DNA of 64,000 bases from Ulvibacter litoralis (GTDB taxonomy: Bacteria; Bacteroidota; Bacteroidia; Flavobacteriales; Flavobacteriaceae), in assembly GCF_900102055.1 (NCBI RefSeq), contig NZ_FNBA01000002.1:248001-312000 (forward strand). Direction: 5' to 3'. Position 1 is the first letter of the stretch. Every line of letters begins with the position of its first letter. Of the stretch, positions 9,097 to 16,253 are shown piece after piece. Position numbers and translations under genes: made by a program. The notes beneath the pieces were generated by a model. The model did not search any database and had not been told where the DNA came from. It saw nothing but the letters and a program-made list of their open reading frames with translations.

Positions 9097-9402
9097 ATGG
9101 ACACTAAAAAAAGCTTAAAATACCTTCGCGCAAAGAAAAAAGTTGAAGCCCTAAAAGGATTGTACGGTCATATCACAGTGTACGTAATTTTAAACACAAT
9201 CATGATCCTAATTAATGCAAACGTGTTTAACTCAAGTCCGATCGATTTTTCTGGCTTCGGAATGTACTTTACAGCCATTATGTGGGGAATCGGTCTCTTT
9301 TTTCATATGGTGTATGTTTTAATTATTTATAACTTTAATTCTAATTTTATTAGAAACTGGGAAGACAAAAAGATTGAAGAATTCCTAAACAAGAACGACT
9401 AA
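9097..9402 (+). CDS. 2TM domain-containing protein (second free copy)
   Basis: The 101-residue protein has the same plan as the previous gene: basic start KYLRAKKKVEALKGLYGH, two membrane helices (about residues 24-44 and 57-78), and the divergent tail IRNWEDKKIEEFLNKND. It starts four bases after the previous stop codon and lies 27 bases before the LytTR gene. The three copies of the domain in this cluster probably arose by duplication. Function unknown. Confidence 0.87.
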   Translation: MDTKKSLKYLRAKKKVEALKGLYGHITVYVILNTIMILINANVFNSSPIDFSGFGMYFTAIMWGIGLFFHMVYVLIIYNFNSNFIRNWEDKKIEEFLNKND

Positions 9403-9429
9403 CAAATATACCACCAACGAACCAAAACT

Positions 9430-10185
9430 ATGAATGTACTTATTATTGAAGACGAAAAACCATCAGCAAGACGCTTACAACGAATGCTAGAACGATTAGA
9501 CCTTTCGGTAGCCACTATGTTGCACACTGTAGAAGAGTCTATTGCTTGGTTTGGGGCGAATGAACATCCCGATCTTATTTTTTTAGACATTCAATTAAGT
9601 GATGGATTATCGTTCGAGATTTTTGATTCGGTAGAGGTGAAGAGCTCCATTATATTTACCACAGCTTTTGACGAATATGCTTTACAAGCCTTTAAATTAA
9701 ATAGTATTGACTATTTGCTGAAGCCCATTGATGAAGAGGAACTGGAGGCTGCTGTTTTAAAATACCAATCGTTGCAACCGAAAGCACAGAACCTTCAGCT
9801 GAACTTTGATGATATTAAAAAACTACTTACCAATCCTGTAGAACGCGAATACAAAAAGCGCTTCACGACTAAAATCGGACAGCATATTAAAATGATTTCC
9901 GTAGAAGAAATTGAATGCTTTTATTCAGAAAATAAAGGAACCTACGCGCATACTACAGACGGGAGAGATTATTTGTTGGATACGACCTTAGAACAATTGG
10001 AAGAAGAATTAGAACCGAAAACGTTTTTCAGAATTAGCCGTAAGTTTTACATCAACATCAATGCGATAAAAGACATTATTTCGTACACAAATTCACGTCT
10101 TCAACTGAAGCTAAACACCTTTAAAGAACAGGAGGTAATTGTGGCTCGTGAGCGTGTAAAGGACTTTAAATTGTGGTTAGAATAG
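9430..10185 (+). CDS. LytTR-family response regulator
   Basis: The 251-residue protein has an N-terminal receiver domain (1-120) with acidic residues E7/D8, phospho-acceptor D53 in LIFLDIQLSDG and the lysine of DYLLKPID. A C-terminal LytTR DNA-binding domain (about 150-251) includes FFRISRKFYININAIKDI. It is the natural partner of the LytS-type kinase at 7356-8690 and closes the operon. The end of the gene lies two bases from the stop of the convergent gene at 10188, with no room for a terminator between them. The target promoter is unknown; the upstream TonB receptor is a reasonable candidate. Confidence 0.93.
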   Translation: MNVLIIEDEKPSARRLQRMLERLDLSVATMLHTVEESIAWFGANEHPDLIFLDIQLSDGLSFEIFDSVEVKSSIIFTTAFDEYALQAFKLNSIDYLLKPIDEEELEAAVLKYQSLQPKAQNLQLNFDDIKKLLTNPVEREYKKRFTTKIGQHIKMISVEEIECFYSENKGTYAHTTDGRDYLLDTTLEQLEEELEPKTFFRISRKFYININAIKDIISYTNSRLQLKLNTFKEQEVIVARERVKDFKLWLE

Positions 10186-10187
10186 GG

Positions 10188-11399
10188 TTACTTTTTCTTA
10201 TCAATTCGATTGTCTTGAAAGGACGACGGCAATAGTTTTGGGATAAACTTCACCAATAACGGAAGCAATATGGTTCCGCCAGGTAACAAGAAAATAGTTA
10301 ACGAAGGCACCGTTTTACAGATGTCTAATAATTGTTCTTTTACCTTTTTTTTCTCTTCGGAAGTCAACTCACGAACGGCTGAGTTTCCTAATAAGATAAC
10401 AAGCTCTCCACTTTCTTCCAACTCCTTTGTCAATCGATCTTTATTTCGAAGAATCAGATTTTTTACGGTTTTAGAAGACTGTTTGTAAAATTGATTTACA
10501 GGATTTGAATACTCAAAAAGCTTAATTTTAGTTTTATGATTTTCAGAAAAAAGGCGCAAACTTTCGATGGATTTCTGAAGGTCTTCTTCTTTAAAATCAA
10601 GTAAGATACTTAGTTGTTGTAAAAATTGATATTCAGAAGCATCAATACTATGGTCGTCATGTATGGCGAGAATACATAAATCTAAGATGTATTTTTTTTC
10701 TAAAATGTCCTTTTCGGTTAAGTATTGAACGCCTTCAAATGTGAAAATTTGGTTGGTGTTTAATCTTCCTAACAAATAATCGGACGACGATTTAAACAAT
10801 TCTAAGAGCTGCTTGTCATATTTGTTTTTTTTATGTTTTGACCGTAATGCCAAGAAACAGCAGCTAACAATCGTACTCTCTAATTCGTCTAAATACGGTT
10901 TTAGTTTTTTGGGCGTTTTTAAAAATTCTCGATACGCCAATACATCTGCATATAACAGGGCAAAGGTTACTAGCGAGGCCGTATTCTTTTTTAAAACAGT
11001 GTTTGCTTCCTGCAATCGAGCGGCAAGTATTTGTTCTAAATTGCTAGTTGGGCTACTTGATAATGTTAACTTTTGAAAAAATCCAGGTTTCCCTTTTTCA
11101 ATATTTTTATAAAAATCGACAGTGCTTTGTATTGCATCATTATAACTTGCTTCTGGATATTGCTGAAAGAAGGTAAACAATAACGTGTGAAAAAGATTTA
11201 CTTTTGTTAATTCTTCTTTTGTGAGCCTTAAATGACTAATAGGTTTGCTCTGAAGGGTAAGCACAGACACACCATAGATAAAGCCAACGGACTTTAATTG
11301 TAAGTAAAAAGAAATTTCATCCGTAAAGTTGGACGTAAGCGTTTGCTTATCAAATCCATCTAAAAACTTTGGAATCCAGTCTGCTGCGGAAGGGTTCAT
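10188..11399 (-). CDS. LETM1-related protein
   Basis: The 403-residue protein is largely helical. Its C-terminus (about 310-390) resembles the ribosome-binding or LETM1-like region: a charged segment ELTSEEKKKVKEQLLDICK, then a hydrophobic stretch TIFLLPGGTILLPLLVKFIP that could be a membrane helix. The middle part has a TerB-like acidic feature, LCILAIHDDHSIDASEYQFL. Flavobacterial relatives are annotated as LETM1-related biofilm-associated proteins; the function is not established. No signal peptide is visible. It is transcribed alone and is divergent from the DUF4331 gene. Confidence 0.8.
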   Translation of the reverse strand: MNPSAADWIPKFLDGFDKQTLTSNFTDEISFYLQLKSVGFIYGVSVLTLQSKPISHLRLTKEELTKVNLFHTLLFTFFQQYPEASYNDAIQSTVDFYKNIEKGKPGFFQKLTLSSSPTSNLEQILAARLQEANTVLKKNTASLVTFALLYADVLAYREFLKTPKKLKPYLDELESTIVSCCFLALRSKHKKNKYDKQLLELFKSSSDYLLGRLNTNQIFTFEGVQYLTEKDILEKKYILDLCILAIHDDHSIDASEYQFLQQLSILLDFKEEDLQKSIESLRLFSENHKTKIKLFEYSNPVNQFYKQSSKTVKNLILRNKDRLTKELEESGELVILLGNSAVRELTSEEKKKVKEQLLDICKTVPSLTIFLLPGGTILLPLLVKFIPKLLPSSFQDNRIDKKK

Positions 11400-11438
11400 A
11401 GGTTAAATTAACTATTTTTACAGTTCTTGAAATTGGAA

Positions 11439-11446
11439 TAATTTTG
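11439..11446 (+). promoter_or_regulatory. Candidate -7 promoter box for the DUF4331 genes
   Basis: TAATTTTG fits TAnnTTTG, about 100 bases before the start codon. No TTG stands at the usual distance, so support is only from the -7 box and its position in the intergenic gap. Confidence 0.4.
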
Positions 11447-11546
11447 GATTAACAAAAGATTAACGCCCATAAAAAAAACCAAGAGTGTAAATTCGTCGTA
11501 AATATAGCCAACAAGTAAAAATAAGTATTAAATAACAACTTAAATT

Positions 11547-12242
11547 ATGAAAAAAACAAAATTTTTAGCAGCTATCGGAGGTTTGGGATTAGCCGCTCTT
11601 TCGGTATTTTTAATTGCTGCCGACCACATTGATGCTCCAGCAGTAGCAGGAACATCTACAGACATTACAGACTTCTATGCGTTTCAAGGAGAGAATCCAG
11701 ACAACTTAGTGTTTGTAGCAAACGTTCAAGGGCTTTTAGCTCCAGGACAACCAACCGAACAAGCTATATTTGACGAAAATGTATTGGTAGAATTCAATAT
11801 CGATAAAACAAACGACCTTGTAGAGGATGAATTAATTCAAGCAATAAAAAGAAATGACTCTATGTATTTCTTTATGCCCACTACAAATTCGCAAACAGGT
11901 TTAACAAGTACGATTAATGCAGCAACTCAAATTGGTGTTGTAAAAATATCTACAACGACAGATGTTCAAACGTCGACAAATGACGACGGATTTAAATTTT
12001 TCGCGGGTCCAAGAGAGGATCCTTTCTTTTTCGACTTTGTTCAATACGGAGAGATTTTAGCGGGTAATGCACCTGGAGGATTTAACAATCCAGGGTCAGA
12101 CACATTCGCTGGTACTAACGTATTATCAATTGTTGTTGAGGTTCCTAAAAGTAAATTAGGAAGTCCAACTCCAGGAGCAAATCCATTAAATCCAAGTGCT
12201 CGTTTGTACAATGCTTGGGTAGAAGCAAAAAGAAAACAATAA
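11547..12242 (+). CDS. DUF4331 family protein, N-terminal half
   Basis: The 231-residue protein starts with a hydrophobic signal-like segment (residues 5-23) and then the DUF4331 opening ADHIDAPAVAGTSTDITDFY. It continues through VLVEFNIDKTNDL and FFAGPREDPFFFDFVQYGEI, ending with VVEVPKSKLG and YNAWVEAKRKQ. DUF4331 proteins in other phyla are usually single chains of about 450 or more residues; here the protein stops about halfway. The next gene, 30 bases on, carries what looks like the second half. It is probably exported. The HID and DITDFY segments look like ligand-binding loops, but no activity is known for the family. Confidence 0.87.
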   Translation: MKKTKFLAAIGGLGLAALSVFLIAADHIDAPAVAGTSTDITDFYAFQGENPDNLVFVANVQGLLAPGQPTEQAIFDENVLVEFNIDKTNDLVEDELIQAIKRNDSMYFFMPTTNSQTGLTSTINAATQIGVVKISTTTDVQTSTNDDGFKFFAGPREDPFFFDFVQYGEILAGNAPGGFNNPGSDTFAGTNVLSIVVEVPKSKLGSPTPGANPLNPSARLYNAWVEAKRKQ

Positions 12243-12272
12243 TAATTAGTAGTAATAAGAAAACATTTAAAT

Positions 12273-12908
12273 ATGAAAACATATAAATATATAACGATAA
12301 TAGTTGTGATTTTTACGTCGCTTTTGTTCGTACAATGTTCAGACGATGACGATAACGGAAACGTGTTAGGAGAAGTTACCTGTGATGACGGAATTAAAAA
12401 TGGTGATGAAACAGGAATTGATTGTGGTGGTTCTGCTTGTGAACCTTGTGCTGTAGAAGCATTAGACTTTTCTGGAAACTTCCAACAAGAAGACCAAATG
12501 GGACGTCCAGGAATTAATACCGTATTTGGTACTACTGGAATGAAAGATGCGTTTAACGTAACAATTCCTTCAGAAATGGGAGCTGCTTTCCAATCGAGTT
12601 TTGAAAGTAACTTAATGGCGCTAAATCCAGATTACACAACAAACCTTTTAGGATTAGATGCGACTGTTTTTACAACGGTACTTGCAAGTGATGCTTTATG
12701 GGTTGCTGAAACAGGGGTAACAACTTATTACAACGGAACAGAAGTATTAACAGGAAGAAACTTAACTGACGATGTTATTGATGTTTCTTTAATCTTAATC
12801 TTTGGTGGTCCTGACGGAAGCGAGAAACCAACATTAACTAGTGATTTCGTTTCCTCTAACGATGCGACATTTTCAACTAGTTTCCCATATGTTGCGAGTC
12901 CATTTTAA
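12273..12908 (+). CDS. Lipoprotein resembling the C-terminal half of DUF4331
   Basis: The 211-residue lipoprotein has a signal with lipobox FVQC (Cys22) followed by SDDDD, a typical surface-export pattern in this family. Residues 34-56 hold a Cys-rich linker (CDDGIKNGDETGIDCGGSAC). The rest matches the late part of DUF4331 proteins: QEDQMGRPGINTVF, TEVLTGRNLTDDVIDVSLI, GGPDG and a final FPYVASPF. It follows the first half on the same strand with 30 bases between, so the two may form one assembly at the outer membrane. Confidence 0.82.
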   Translation: MKTYKYITIIVVIFTSLLFVQCSDDDDNGNVLGEVTCDDGIKNGDETGIDCGGSACEPCAVEALDFSGNFQQEDQMGRPGINTVFGTTGMKDAFNVTIPSEMGAAFQSSFESNLMALNPDYTTNLLGLDATVFTTVLASDALWVAETGVTTYYNGTEVLTGRNLTDDVIDVSLILIFGGPDGSEKPTLTSDFVSSNDATFSTSFPYVASPF

Positions 12909-12959
12909 GAAATTTAGAACATAATTAAAAGGTTGCTTAGAAAGTAATAATTATCTATT

Positions 12960-13031
12960 TGTTTGGTCGAGCACAGTCGAGACCTCATTGAGCGTCTAAG
13001 ATTTTAAATTTTGACGATACTCGAACAAACA
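12960..13031. repeat. Imperfect palindromic intergenic repeat, copy 1
   Basis: A 72-bp element has outer arms TGTTTGGTCGAG (12960-12971) and CTCGAACAAACA (13020-13031), which pair with one mismatch. Next to the left arm is CAGTCGAGACCT. It is related, in reverse orientation, to the element at 45654-45726. It lies between the DUF4331 lipoprotein gene and the TPR lipoprotein gene and can form a long hairpin in RNA. Confidence 0.75.
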
Positions 13032-13074
13032 GGATGATTTACTTTTTAATCAACCTTTTTTAATACAAAAAACG

Positions 13075-14355
13075 ATGAAAAACATACTAATACTTGCAGT
13101 AATATTCCTAATCGCTGGGTGTAATTATGAAAAAGAAAAGAAAACAACTGCAATGGTAGACTACAATCCGTATTTAGCTACGCAGCAAACTCCTACAAAA
13201 GATGCTACATTGGCTGAAATGGAATTTTGGCAAAAAAGGTTGGAAGCAAATCCAAATAGTGTGGTCGATTTATCAAAAGTAGCAGGTTTGAAGAATGCTC
13301 TTTTTTCTGAAACTGGCGATGTAACCAACTTGCACCAATCGGAAAAGATGTTGCAAAAATGTTATGAACTTTCGGCACGAAATAAAGACACCTATCTTCG
13401 ATCTTTAGCACATAATTATATTTCACAACACCGTTTTAAAGAAGCAAAAGTGTTATTGGATAGTGCTTATGCATTTCCAGATAACAAACACGCTACCGAA
13501 TTAATGCTTTTTGATGTTTCTATGGAATTAGGCGATTACCAAAGAGCCGACACCCTTCTTGGAAAGGTTAAAAACAACGCCGATTTTAATTACTTAATTC
13601 GGTTGTCGAAATGGAGTGATTACAAAGGCGACTTAGATTCGGCGATCCGTTATATGGAACAGGCAAAAGCTGTTGCAGAATCTGGCGGAATCAATTCGAT
13701 GAAAATTTGGACGTATACGAATATAGCCGATTATTATGGGCATGCAGGGAGAATAGATGATGCCTATAAACATTATTTAATGACACTAAAGCTTCAGCCA
13801 GATAATGCGTATGCTAAAAAAGGAATCGCGTATATTTTATATGCTTCGGAAAAGAATCCTTCAGAAGCAAACCGAATTTTAGACTCCATTATGGTTACGC
13901 ACAAGGTTCCCGATTATTATTTGCAAAAAGCAGAATTGGCTGACTACAACGGAAACCTTTCCGAAGTAAAAAAACAAGAACAAAACTTTATTGAAGCTGT
14001 AACAGCTGCTAATTACGGCGGAATGTACAACACGTATTTAATCGAATTGTACGCAGAAAGTGCTCCTGAAAAGGCATTGGCTTTGGCTGAAAAAGAAGTT
14101 GAAAATCGCGCTACACCTGAAACCTATCAATTGTTAGCCTATGCACAATTGAAAGCTGGAAAAAAGGAAGAAGCGCTCAAAACGATTGAAACATACGTTG
14201 AAGGAAAAACGTTTGAGCCTAAAGCAGCATTTCACTCGGCTTTAGTATACAAAGCAAACGGAATGACCGATAAAGTTACACCTATTAAAGAAGAATTAAA
14301 CGAAGCTGCCTTTGAATTAGGTCCCGTATTAATGCGGAAAGTGGAGAAATTATAA
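13075..14355 (+). CDS. Tetratricopeptide-repeat lipoprotein
   Basis: The 426-residue lipoprotein has a short signal with lipobox LIAGC (Cys16) and then a chain of TPR-like helix pairs through to the C-terminus. Examples are SAIRYMEQAKAVAESGG, DAYKHYLMTLKLQPDNAYAK and EEALKTIETYVEGKTFEPKA. It is a scaffold-type protein at the cell envelope. It follows the two DUF4331 genes on the same strand, separated by 166 bp that hold the palindromic repeat, and may be part of the same unit. Two strong terminator hairpins follow it. Confidence 0.85.
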   Translation: MKNILILAVIFLIAGCNYEKEKKTTAMVDYNPYLATQQTPTKDATLAEMEFWQKRLEANPNSVVDLSKVAGLKNALFSETGDVTNLHQSEKMLQKCYELSARNKDTYLRSLAHNYISQHRFKEAKVLLDSAYAFPDNKHATELMLFDVSMELGDYQRADTLLGKVKNNADFNYLIRLSKWSDYKGDLDSAIRYMEQAKAVAESGGINSMKIWTYTNIADYYGHAGRIDDAYKHYLMTLKLQPDNAYAKKGIAYILYASEKNPSEANRILDSIMVTHKVPDYYLQKAELADYNGNLSEVKKQEQNFIEAVTAANYGGMYNTYLIELYAESAPEKALALAEKEVENRATPETYQLLAYAQLKAGKKEEALKTIETYVEGKTFEPKAAFHSALVYKANGMTDKVTPIKEELNEAAFELGPVLMRKVEKL

Positions 14356-14402
14356 GTATTTAAAAACCAAAGCATCGGTTTTTTCGTAAGTAGTGTTGAA
14401 AG

Positions 14403-14454
14403 GGTTGGTAGTCTATAGTTAAGGTAGACAGAGACCAACCTAGACGGTTTTTTT
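14403..14454 (+). terminator. Two-part hairpin with T-tract
   Basis: GGTTGGT (14403-14409) pairs with ACCAACC (14434-14440), and GTCTA (14411-14415) pairs with TAGAC (14425-14429) inside it. A run of seven T follows at 14448-14454. A third small hairpin (AAAACC/GGTTTT) lies just upstream at 14362-14382. It probably ends transcription of the TPR gene; the structure is more elaborate than needed. Confidence 0.65.
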
Positions 14455-14471
14455 AGTAGTTTTTGTTAGTT

Positions 14472-14503
14472 GAGCGCCCTCTTTTAGAGTGGGCGCTCTT
14501 TTT
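14472..14503 (+). terminator. Rho-independent terminator
   Basis: GAGCGCCC (14472-14479) and GGGCGCTC (14491-14498) form a perfect 8-bp stem followed by TTTTT. It is the second terminator in tandem after the TPR lipoprotein gene. Confidence 0.88.
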
Positions 14504-14578
14504 GTTTGTACTCTGAAAAGGATAAAAGAGTGCAATACTATAAAGAGAGTATAAATAACCTTTGTGAATAGGCAAAAA

Positions 14579-14607
14579 AAAACCGCTACAAAATGCAGCG
14601 GTTTTGG
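14579..14607 (-). terminator. Rho-independent terminator of the sigma/anti-sigma pair
   Basis: On the minus strand AACCGCT and AGCGGTT pair around an ACAAAATGC-type loop and are followed by a long T run (the A run at 14574-14582 on the plus strand). It lies 20 bases after the anti-sigma stop codon. T residues on the other side suggest that it may work in both directions. Confidence 0.85.
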
Positions 14608-14628
14608 TTTTAAAAATAGTTGCTAATA

Positions 14629-15429
14629 TTATGGAGCAGCGGTAACCATTCCTAACGTATAAAGTTGAGAAAGGGTAGGGGTTGTGCTTCCTCCCGCTGG
14701 TTCTAAGGTAATTCCAAAGGCTTCAGGGGTCGGTATGTTCTCAAATTTATGAACTCCCTTATCTGCGTCTGTAACTGCTTCTAGCAATCCCATACTTGTT
14801 GGAGTTAGAGGGTCTAGTGTAAGCGACCATACTTGATAAACTTTTCCGCTTGGCGGTGTAGGCAAGCCATTGGCGTCTATATATGCAATGTTTTCAGCTT
14901 TGTTATAGTACACTTTAGCATAGGCATCTGGAGCGACTGCTTGATTTCCAGGAAGCGTTATGGTGTTGAAATCTTTAGAGCGAATTACAGACAATAAGTT
15001 GTTTTGTTTTGTAAGTTCTCCTTCTGTAAGATTCACTTTTTCTTTTAATTGTGTATTTTGAATGTTGGTGATTTGAATACTTTTATTCAAATCATTGTTT
15101 TGTTTCAACATCCAGAATATTCCAGCAAAGCATAAAATGGCTGCTGCCCAACCAGACATTGCTGCCCAATTCGTTTTATTTGAGGCTGTACCGTCAATGT
15201 TTCTTATTTTTTTAATAGAATTTAATACGTACGTCCATACCATGGCAGGAAGTGGTGGCGCTACTGATTCGGCTAAATTAATTAAGGCTGCTTCAATAGT
15301 TTCAACTTCTTCCCTCACTTCAGGGTACGTTGCAATTGCATCTTCTATTTCTGAAATTTCTTCAGATGGAAGAGAACCCGTAATATAGAGTTCAAGTTTT
15401 CCGGATGCTATAATTTCTTCTGCTGTCAT
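14629..15429 (-). CDS. RskA-like anti-sigma factor
   Basis: The 266-residue protein has a cytoplasmic N-terminal region (1-85) with the pattern LELYITGSLPSEE seen in anti-sigma-K proteins. One membrane helix follows at about 89-108, then an extracytoplasmic RskA C-terminal domain. That domain includes YNKAENIAYIDANGLPTPP, KVYQVWSL and a final HKFENIPTPEAFGITLEPAG. It would hold the sigma factor encoded just upstream at the membrane until an envelope signal releases it. The gap to the sigma gene is ten bases. RskA-type proteins are usually controlled by stepwise proteolysis; nothing in the sequence shows the protease. Confidence 0.92.
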   Translation of the reverse strand: MTAEEIIASGKLELYITGSLPSEEISEIEDAIATYPEVREEVETIEAALINLAESVAPPLPAMVWTYVLNSIKKIRNIDGTASNKTNWAAMSGWAAAILCFAGIFWMLKQNNDLNKSIQITNIQNTQLKEKVNLTEGELTKQNNLLSVIRSKDFNTITLPGNQAVAPDAYAKVYYNKAENIAYIDANGLPTPPSGKVYQVWSLTLDPLTPTSMGLLEAVTDADKGVHKFENIPTPEAFGITLEPAGGSTTPTLSQLYTLGMVTAAP

Positions 15430-15439
15430 ATTTACAATG

Positions 15440-15973
15440 TTATCCTAGAACTTTAATTCTTAAATCTTGTATACAATTTCTATTTCTCGTTTTCAGTGTC
15501 CCCAACGGAATTTTAAGCGCTTCAGCGGCATCAACTTGGGTGTATCCCTTAAAAAAGAGGAGGTCAATAATTTTAACACAAGCTGGTTTTAGTGCGTCAA
15601 CAAACTTTTTAATTCCAATTGCGTTTGTTTTCTGATTTAAGGTATCACTTCCAGATAGTATATCTACGAAATTAGAGGTACTTAGGTTTTTTTTAGAGTT
15701 CTTATAAGCTTTAGACCGAACACTATCAATGGAAGCGTTTCGTGCAATATTGAGAACCCAAGTAAAAAAACGTCCTTTTTCTATGTTGTAAGATTTTGAG
15801 TTGTTCCAAACTTTTACAAAAACATCTTGCAAAACTTCTTCAGCTACATCTTGGTCTTGAACAATAGTATAAATTACTCCTAGAATTGCTTCAGAATAGA
15901 GAGAGTAAATTTTTGAGAATGCTTTTTCACTTCCATTTTGCATTTCCAGTAGTAATGAATTGGGTTGTTCCAT
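15440..15973 (-). CDS. SigK-like ECF sigma factor
   Basis: The 177-residue protein has sigma region 2 (about 20-90), with VAEEVLQDVFVKVWNNSKSY and FFTWVLNIARNASIDSVRSK, and region 4 (about 120-175), with FKGYTQVDAAEALKIPLGTL. Its partner is the RskA-like anti-sigma gene that follows. The length and the pairing fit the SigK group of ECF factors. The targets are unknown; the neighbouring DUF4331 genes and the M36 peptidase gene are candidates by position only. Confidence 0.93.
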   Translation of the reverse strand: MEQPNSLLLEMQNGSEKAFSKIYSLYSEAILGVIYTIVQDQDVAEEVLQDVFVKVWNNSKSYNIEKGRFFTWVLNIARNASIDSVRSKAYKNSKKNLSTSNFVDILSGSDTLNQKTNAIGIKKFVDALKPACVKIIDLLFFKGYTQVDAAEALKIPLGTLKTRNRNCIQDLRIKVLG

Positions 15974-16198
15974 GTGGTGTTCAATTTTATGCTAATATAC
16001 TTATAATATTGATGTCAATATAAAAGTCTGATTAAAGTTTGCCCAAGATTCTTGAACAATATTATGGCGTATATGGCAGAGTATAGTTGTTTTCTTTTAA
16101 AAAAAAGGCATGTTGTATAATTACCATATAGGATAACTAGATTATTAATTACTTATCGAATTATTAGTATTTTAAACAATATATCGCTGTTTATTCCT

Positions 16199-16206
16199 TA
16201 TTTTTG
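16199..16206 (+). promoter_or_regulatory. Candidate -7 promoter box for the M36 peptidase gene
   Basis: TATTTTTG fits TAnnTTTG and lies 47 bases upstream of the start codon, within the 280-bp gap between the sigma factor and the peptidase. The rest of the gap is very A+T-rich and shows no other feature that I can support. Confidence 0.5.
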
Positions 16207-16253
16207 AGGATAGTACTATATAAAAACACTTTTTTTAATTTAACAACTTAACT

